From: Pseudonocardiales bacterium
GTDB taxonomy: Bacteria > Actinomycetota > Actinomycetes > Mycobacteriales > Pseudonocardiaceae
DNA length: 9,572 nucleotides
NCBI GenBank assembly: GCA_025465385.1
Contig: JAODNG010000276.1
Location: forward strand, 1 to 9,572
Direction of reading: 5' to 3'
Below the pieces are notes generated by a model, which worked only from the letters and a program-made list of their open reading frames with translations, searched no databases and was not told where the DNA came from. The translations under genes were made by a program, and so were the position numbers. Positions 5,937-9,572 of the stretch are shown in pieces. Numbering within the stretch: the first letter of the stretch is position 1; each line of letters begins with the position of its first letter.

Positions 5937-6128
5937 ATGCGCACGCCCGTCTCCGACCGCCGACCGCGGGCCGGAATGACCCTCACTCCCCGCAATCGGC
6001 AGAACCGACCCCTGCCGATGAGTGCCGTGGCGGTACGTCGCGGCCAGTTCGGAGAGTTCGAGCTGCGCCCGGTGCGGGAACACACCGTCGAAGCGCTGAC
6101 CGCACGCAAGGCGCCCACCGAGGGCTGA
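5937..6128 (+). CDS. Small basic hypothetical protein (63 residues)
   Basis: I do not recognise this gene. The ATG at 5937 is preceded by AAGAAGGA (about 5925-5932), a good ribosome binding site with about four bases of spacing, and third-position GC over the frame is about 80 percent by hand count, so coding is plausible. The product is rich in arginine: the first ~30 residues (MRTPVSDRRPRAGMTLTPRN...) look disordered. The second half (AVAVRRGQFGEFELRPVREHTVEALTARK) could form a short strand-helix unit. There is no cysteine, signal peptide or membrane segment. The frame is open upstream to a GTG at 5868, but that extension lacks a ribosome site. It stands alone, 138 bases before the HesB-like gene on the same strand. 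It could be a nucleic-acid-binding micro-protein or a lineage-specific ORF; neither is shown. Confidence 0.5.
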   Translation: MRTPVSDRRPRAGMTLTPRNRQNRPLPMSAVAVRRGQFGEFELRPVREHTVEALTARKAPTEG

Positions 6129-6167
6129 GCTCCACCTGCGCTGCCCGGGTTCGACAGGCGACGCTCT

Positions 6168-6185
6168 CCGAGGCAAACCGCTCGG
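6168..6185. terminator. Possible small hairpin after the 63-codon ORF
   Basis: CCGAG and CTCGG pair around the 8-base loop GCAAACCG, 39 bases after the small ORF's stop. The stem is only 5 bases and no T-run follows, so a terminator role is a weak guess. Confidence 0.2.
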
Positions 6186-6231
6186 CGGTCGACGCAGCAC
6201 CTTGTCCGGCATCGGCAACAGCGCCTCCCGC

Positions 6232-6260
6232 TTACGGCTGTAGCTCGTGACCTTTACGGT
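6232..6260 (+). promoter_or_regulatory. Candidate leaderless promoter for the HesB-like gene
   Basis: TTACGG (6232-6237) and TACGGT (6255-6260, fitting TANNNT) are separated by 17 bases. The ATG starts at 6267, six bases after the -10, where transcription would begin. No ribosome binding site precedes this ATG, which agrees with a leaderless message. Confidence 0.45.
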
Positions 6261-6266
6261 AACGGC

Positions 6267-6581
6267 ATGCTGAAGGTGACTGAAGCCGCTGCCAACGCCA
6301 TCAACTCGCTCGTGACCAAAAACAACATGCCGGAGGGAGCTGGCCTGCGGATCGCTCCGCAGAGCCAAAGTAGCCGGTCAGAGGGCATAGGGCTGTCCAT
6401 CGCGGCGCGCCCGGCCGACGATGACACCGTGCTAGATGCCCCCGTCGGCGCCAAGGTGTTCCTGGCCGCCACTGTGGTCTACGAACTCCACGAACAGCAG
6501 CTCGACGTCGAGATGCTCGGCGATGGCGACGAGCAGCAGCCGCGCTTCTTCGTTGACCGCCGACCCAAAGACGAGGTCTAA
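6267..6581 (+). CDS. HesB/IscA-like (Fe-S biosynthesis fold) protein lacking cysteines
   Basis: The 104-residue product begins MLKVTEAAANAINSLVTKNNMPEGAGLRIAP and continues with GIGLSIAARPADDDTVLD, GAKVFLAATVVYELHEQQLDVEM and a C-terminal RFFVDRRPK. This is the layout of the A-type Fe-S carrier / HesB-like fold: an N-terminal helix, then 'LRI' and 'L.I...P...D.V' strands. Canonical IscA proteins use three conserved cysteines to hold iron or a cluster; this protein contains none, so it cannot work by the normal mechanism. Cysteine-free HesB-like proteins are, to my knowledge, common in actinobacteria and of unknown function. No suf or isc genes are nearby. The start is supported by the fold beginning at residue 1 and by the upstream -10 element. 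It converges on the lipoprotein gene. Confidence 0.75.
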   Translation: MLKVTEAAANAINSLVTKNNMPEGAGLRIAPQSQSSRSEGIGLSIAARPADDDTVLDAPVGAKVFLAATVVYELHEQQLDVEMLGDGDEQQPRFFVDRRPKDEV

Positions 6582-6623
6582 AGCGCTCATCGGTGGAGGT
6601 GCGGCTACCCCTCGATCTCAGGA

Positions 6624-7091
6624 TTACAGACCGGCGGGAACCGTGTCGGTGACCAGGATGCGGTCGACTGACGGGTGCCGGACGCGGAGGACGATCAGGG
6701 CATAGTGTCCAGCAACCGCTGGGGGGCTGGCTCCGACGATCGTTCCCGGCGGGTAGTTACCGTGGTAAACGACCAGGCAGGCCTTCGGCCAACTGGACTT
6801 GCCCTGACGCACCGGTCGCGGTGACCCGGTGTGCGGTCGAAGCGGCGCCGGTGGCGTGGCACCCAGCTGCCGGCTCAATGCGTCAGCGTCGGCCTTGCTG
6901 ACGTGCTTCACCCTGGTCAGCGTGCCCTCATCGTGGACGACCTGGCGCGCTAACGGCAGCACCGCCGCGCAGCCGGAGACGCCGCCGGTGACCGACGCTC
7001 CGCTGCGCGGTCCCGAACAGGCCGCTGCTAGGGCTAACGCGATACCGACACTGGTCACCGCGGCGCGGCGCCACCACGGGCCGATACTCAT
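6624..7091 (-). CDS. Putative lipoprotein, function unknown
   Basis: A 155-residue product with a classic export signal: MSIGPWWRR, then a hydrophobic stretch AVTSVGIALALAAA and Cys25. The -3 position is Ala rather than the more usual Leu, so the lipobox (AAAC) is slightly off consensus but acceptable. The mature part has two more cysteines, Cys41 and Cys105, which could form a disulfide outside the membrane. A conserved-looking tail (CLVVYHGNYPPGTIVG, then GHYALIVLRVRHPSVDRILVTDTVP) suggests a small beta-rich domain. I cannot assign a family. The ATG overlaps the stop of the upstream membrane protein gene as ATGA, so the two are likely co-expressed and may act together at the membrane. The other possibility is a secreted protein cleaved by ordinary signal peptidase. 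Confidence 0.72.
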   Translation of the reverse strand: MSIGPWWRRAAVTSVGIALALAAACSGPRSGASVTGGVSGCAAVLPLARQVVHDEGTLTRVKHVSKADADALSRQLGATPPAPLRPHTGSPRPVRQGKSSWPKACLVVYHGNYPPGTIVGASPPAVAGHYALIVLRVRHPSVDRILVTDTVPAGL

Positions 7092-8209
7092 GATCTCGAT
7101 TCCACTTCAGCGACCCCGGTGGCCACCGGGTCTGCGTGGGTGACCGCCTTTGCAAGGCTGCGGGAGGTGCCCCGCAACGCCAGCCATGCGAGCCCGCCCG
7201 CCGGAATGCAACCCCAGTAGGCGATCAGCCGGTAGAGCAGCACAGCGGCCAGGGTGATGGTCTCGGCGCCACCGAAGGCCACCAGGGCCAGCGTGATGCT
7301 GCCCTCCACGACTCCGATCCCGCCCGGGGTCACTGGCATACTGGCGGCGATCTGCCCGGCGCAATAGGCGAGCAACAACCCGGTCCACGGCGGTGTGCTG
7401 TGCAATGCCACGAACGCCAGCGCCAGTACGGCAACATCCGCCAGCCAGGACACCGTCATCAGGATGAACGCTGCAATCCCCGCGACCGGGCTCAACCGGA
7501 CCGTACCCAATTGCCGGGTCCAATCCCTGATCCGGGTACGCGCCGCCAGTAACGCCCGGCCGAACCAGTGCTGCCCGCTGCGCTGTTCTGATCCGCGTCG
7601 GCGCCAGCCGGCCGACGGCAGGCGAATGCTGGGCAGTGCCCGAGCGAGCCGGAGCCGGACCGCGGGGCGGCGCAGCAGGGCGTACCCAGACCCGACCAGG
7701 GCCAGCACGATCAGCAGCACGATGCTGATCGTCTGCAAGCCCGAAATGGGGTTGTCGCCGCCGGGAATCTGAACCGCGACGATGGTGAGCACCGTGATCG
7801 AAGCGACGTAGAACAGCGAAGACACCGCGAACATCCAACCGGCCAACACCGCACCCACCTGGCGGCGACGCAGCACCCCCACCATCACCACGCCCGAGGC
7901 GGCGAAGCCGAACGGCAGGCAGTACGCAGCGGCATCGCCGGCCAGGGTGCCCGCTGCCATCGTCATCGGTCCGACCACGGCACCTCCGCGACGCAGCACT
8001 ACCGCGCTCGCGGCTCCCCTCGCGACGTAGGACAGCACCTCAACGAGGACGGCGGCCACTACCCACCACACCCGAACCGAGGTCAAGGTGTCAGCGGCGG
8101 TGAGGAGCTCGTCGCTGCTGTCGAACAGCACCCGCACAGCCAGCCCGGCTGCGGCGAGCCCGACGACCACCACGGCCGCCCGCCGCCACCCCAGGCCGGT
8201 CAGCGCCAC
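7088..8209 (-). CDS. Flippase-like / lysylphosphatidylglycerol synthase TM-region protein (UPF0104 type)
   Basis: A 373-residue polytopic membrane protein. Hydrophobic segments appear at about 11-28, 47-72, 82-111, 119-147, 160-179, 240-270, 275-292, 297-313 and 316-347; a basic, cytosol-type loop rich in Arg lies at 180-235. The motif PVTPGGIGVVEG (292-303) is the hallmark of the LPG-synthase N-terminal / AglD / YbhN-like family (UPF0104), which is linked to lipid or lipid-linked sugar translocation. There is no attached aminoacyl-transferase domain, so it should not be called MprF or LysX. The substrate is unknown. The GTG at 8209 is the start used; an upstream ATG at 8220 is out of frame and reaches a stop after six codons. 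The gene overlaps the downstream lipoprotein gene by 4 bases. Confidence 0.85.
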   Translation of the reverse strand: MALTGLGWRRAAVVVVGLAAAGLAVRVLFDSSDELLTAADTLTSVRVWWVVAAVLVEVLSYVARGAASAVVLRRGGAVVGPMTMAAGTLAGDAAAYCLPFGFAASGVVMVGVLRRRQVGAVLAGWMFAVSSLFYVASITVLTIVAVQIPGGDNPISGLQTISIVLLIVLALVGSGYALLRRPAVRLRLARALPSIRLPSAGWRRRGSEQRSGQHWFGRALLAARTRIRDWTRQLGTVRLSPVAGIAAFILMTVSWLADVAVLALAFVALHSTPPWTGLLLAYCAGQIAASMPVTPGGIGVVEGSITLALVAFGGAETITLAAVLLYRLIAYWGCIPAGGLAWLALRGTSRSLAKAVTHADPVATGVAEVESRS

Positions 8210-8413
8210 CGCCCCACCATGTCACATCGTTTCCATGGGGCTGCGGCCAGCGCGGCCACCTTCGCCCCCACCCGAACCGCACTACACTAACGGGCTAAGC
8301 ACGTGCCCCGTTCAGAGTGTCGGCAGTCGCTCACTGTCCGGTATCGTCCACTATGGATCACTAAACCGCGCCGACCCGGTGACCGTGTCGTAACGTTCCT
8401 CGGGGAAGACTCC

Positions 8414-8420
8414 GGAGGAG
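8414..8420 (+). promoter_or_regulatory. Strong ribosome binding site of the DUF6131-type gene
   Basis: GGAGGAG lies exactly six bases before the ATG at 8427. It is the best Shine-Dalgarno match in the window and is the main reason to accept such a short gene. Confidence 0.8.
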
Positions 8421-8426
8421 GCCATT

Positions 8427-8582
8427 ATGATCGTTCTCGGCATCATCTTGTTGGTGGTTGGCTGGCTGGTCGGAATCCCGATACTGGTTACGCTCGGGAT
8501 CATCTTGATAGTGGTCGGAGTGATCCTGGAGCTGCTCGGCGCCGTGGGACGCCCAATCGGGGGTCGGCGACACTACTACTAA
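8427..8582 (+). CDS. Small membrane protein of DUF6131 type (51 residues)
   Basis: The ORF encodes 51 residues, almost all hydrophobic. MIVLGIILLVVGWLVG (1-16) and LVTLGIILIVVGVILELLGAVG (20-41) form two likely transmembrane helices with a short IPI turn, followed by a basic tail ending RRHYY. From memory, this pattern, with a GRP-GGRRHYY end, matches the actinobacterial DUF6131 family, usually about 50 residues and of unknown function. The upstream GGAGGAG and the clean hydrophobic pattern make it a real gene despite its size. Its stop codon overlaps the stop of the convergent peptidase gene by four bases (CTAA, 8579-8582). The upstream interval from 8210 is shared with the divergent flippase-like gene and must hold both promoters; I could not fix either with confidence. 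Confidence 0.85.
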   Translation: MIVLGIILLVVGWLVGIPILVTLGIILIVVGVILELLGAVGRPIGGRRHYY

Positions 8583-9572
8583 TCGCGACGCGAATTCGTT
8601 GCGGCACGCTGCTGACGCAGCGCGGTAAGCAACGCAATGCCGTCGGGTACGCCGAGCCCGGTGCAGGGATCCCAGCCCGGGCCGGCGGAGTACGCGCCGT
8701 TGTTGCCGGTGGTGATGTCGCGAAAGCCGGTCGCCGCGGCGCCTGCCGCTACACGCTGGTATAGCGCCGGCGCCAGCAGGCCCAGCGGCCGCCCCGTCGC
8801 CTGGGCCAGCCGGGTCGCCAGGGCCGCCCACAGCGGCGCCACCGCGCTGGTGCCGCCGACGACGATGTCGGTGCCATCAACCCGCACCCGGTAGCCGGTC
8901 TGGGGGTCGGCGACGGCGGCGACGTCCGGGACGCCGCGGCCGGGCTTACCGGGACGCGCGGGCACCCCGGTGCCGGCCTGCCAGCTGGGCTGGTCGAACG
9001 CGTCGCTCACCCCGCCACCGGTGGCCCCGCGGCCGACACCGTTGTTCCACACAGTCTCCGCGCGCACCTGGCCGGTCGTCGGGTCCGCGTCCAACCGGGT
9101 GCCGCCGCAGGCCAGCGCGTGCGGGCTGGACGCGGGGAAGTCGACGTGAGGGAGCCCGTCGCTACCGCGGTCGGTGCTGCCGTCGTCGCCAGCAGCCACG
9201 GTCACTGTCACGCCCAGCAGGGCCGCATCAGCGAGCGCCTGGTCGAAGGCGGTGCGGGCTTGCCCGGTCCAGGCATCCTCGCTTTGGCCCCAACTGATGC
9301 TCATCGCGGTGGGGGTCGGCGTGGCGTGCGCGGCGGCTGACACTGCGTCGACGAATCCGGCGTCGGTGTTGGGGGCGAAGTAGACGACGATGACGGCGGC
9401 GGCGGCGAGCGCCCCGGCGACCTCGATGTCGAGCAGCACTTCGCCGTCGGCACCGTTTGGATTGCGCTCCGGGCTGTTCGCGCCGCCATCAACACCGACC
9501 GCGGTCACCACCGGAGCACTGATATTGAGCCCGGCGAAGTAGGTGTCGAGATCAGCCTGGATGAACCCGCCA
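8579..9572 (-). CDS. S53 (sedolisin/kumamolisin-type) serine-carboxyl peptidase, N-terminus outside window
   Basis: The frame is open to the right edge; 330 codons are visible on the minus strand before the TAG at 8581-8579. This is the catalytic domain of a sedolisin, an acid-acting secreted endopeptidase made with an N-terminal pro-domain (not visible here). Counting from the first visible codon, the catalytic Glu44 and Asp48 lie in DGEVLLDIEV, the oxyanion Asp129 in AAGDDGS, and nucleophile Ser242 in GGTSAVAP. The spacings (85 and 113 residues) are close to kumamolisin. SISWGQSE, FPASSPHALACGGT and GGGVSDAFDQPSWQ are further family motifs. DITTGNNGAYSAGPGWDPCTGLG near the C-terminus supplies the calcium site. 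All catalytic residues are present, so the visible part looks functional. Signal peptide and pro-domain lie beyond the edge. A GTG near 9511 is internal and should not be taken as the start. Confidence 0.92.
   Translation of the reverse strand, partial: GGFIQADLDTYFAGLNISAPVVTAVGVDGGANSPERNPNGADGEVLLDIEVAGALAAAAVIVVYFAPNTDAGFVDAVSAAAHATPTPTAMSISWGQSEDAWTGQARTAFDQALADAALLGVTVTVAAGDDGSTDRGSDGLPHVDFPASSPHALACGGTRLDADPTTGQVRAETVWNNGVGRGATGGGVSDAFDQPSWQAGTGVPARPGKPGRGVPDVAAVADPQTGYRVRVDGTDIVVGGTSAVAPLWAALATRLAQATGRPLGLLAPALYQRVAAGAAATGFRDITTGNNGAYSAGPGWDPCTGLGVPDGIALLTALRQQRAATNSRRD

Noticed and set aside
5794..5979. Possible leader ORF (MLAARLNKNFRRSPG...) ahead of the small gene
   Set aside because: It overlaps the better-supported 63-codon ORF in another frame, is arginine-rich in the way of shadow frames, and shows no run of regulatory codons as in attenuators.
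5613..6368. 251-codon minus-strand ORF
   Set aside because: It lies antisense to the small ORF and the start of the HesB-like gene; the composition (many Arg, His, Gly, Ser) is that of a shadow frame.
6594..6620. Hairpin between the convergent HesB-like and lipoprotein genes
   Set aside because: GAGG...CCTC pairs over only four bases before a mismatch; too weak to call a terminator.
8303..8764. 153-codon plus-strand ORF covering the DUF6131-type gene region
   Set aside because: The 51-codon frame has a perfect ribosome site and two clean membrane helices. The longer frame lacks both and runs antisense to the peptidase.
1..9572. CRISPR array, toxin-antitoxin pair or phage-defence module
   Set aside because: No regularly spaced repeats and no paired small toxin/antitoxin-like proteins or defence domains were seen on either strand.

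Overview
The window is high-GC DNA from a mycobacterium (Mycobacterium sensu lato). This rests on gene order and protein resemblance read by eye, not on a search. The block tRNA-Ser, tadA, TadA-associated protein, tyrA and glycolipid-binding-like protein matches, from memory, the M. tuberculosis order serX, Rv3752c, Rv3753c, Rv3754 (tyrA), Rv3755c. Here an M20 amidohydrolase sits between Rv3753c and tyrA, and an amidase-signature enzyme sits after tyrA.

Layout. Positions 1-231 hold the right end of an IS481-like insertion sequence: the last ~61 codons of a DDE transposase and a terminal region with two copies of TGTCCCGAGACA. It ends one base from the encoded CCA of a minus-strand tRNA-Ser(CGA) at 233-322. 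The tRNA lies 5 bases downstream of tadA, which overlaps its partner gene by ATGA, so these three form a minus-strand transcription unit. Divergent from it on the plus strand run an M20D amidohydrolase (1410-2630), tyrA (2627-3598, ATGA overlap) and an amidase (3647-4852). The amidase converges, with only 7 bases between stops, on the Rv3755c-like gene (4860-5456, minus).

The second half is less conserved. Positions 5457-5936 carry no convincing gene. A 63-codon ORF with a good ribosome binding site (5937-6128) follows. Next comes a cysteine-free HesB/IscA-like gene (6267-6581) with a plausible leaderless promoter. A minus-strand pair (8209-6624) encodes a flippase-like polytopic membrane protein and a putative lipoprotein, overlapping by ATGA. 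A 51-codon membrane protein gene of DUF6131 type (8427-8582) ends in a 4-base convergent overlap with a secreted-type S53 sedolisin peptidase gene, whose 5' part lies beyond the window.

How the genes work together: tadA and the tRNA belong to translation, tyrA to tyrosine synthesis, and the two hydrolases are tied to tyrA only by position and overlap. I see no clear multi-gene defence or biosynthetic system. The points most worth checking are the tadA-tRNA-IS junction, the cysteine-free HesB protein, the orphan small ORF, and the membrane protein/lipoprotein pair.
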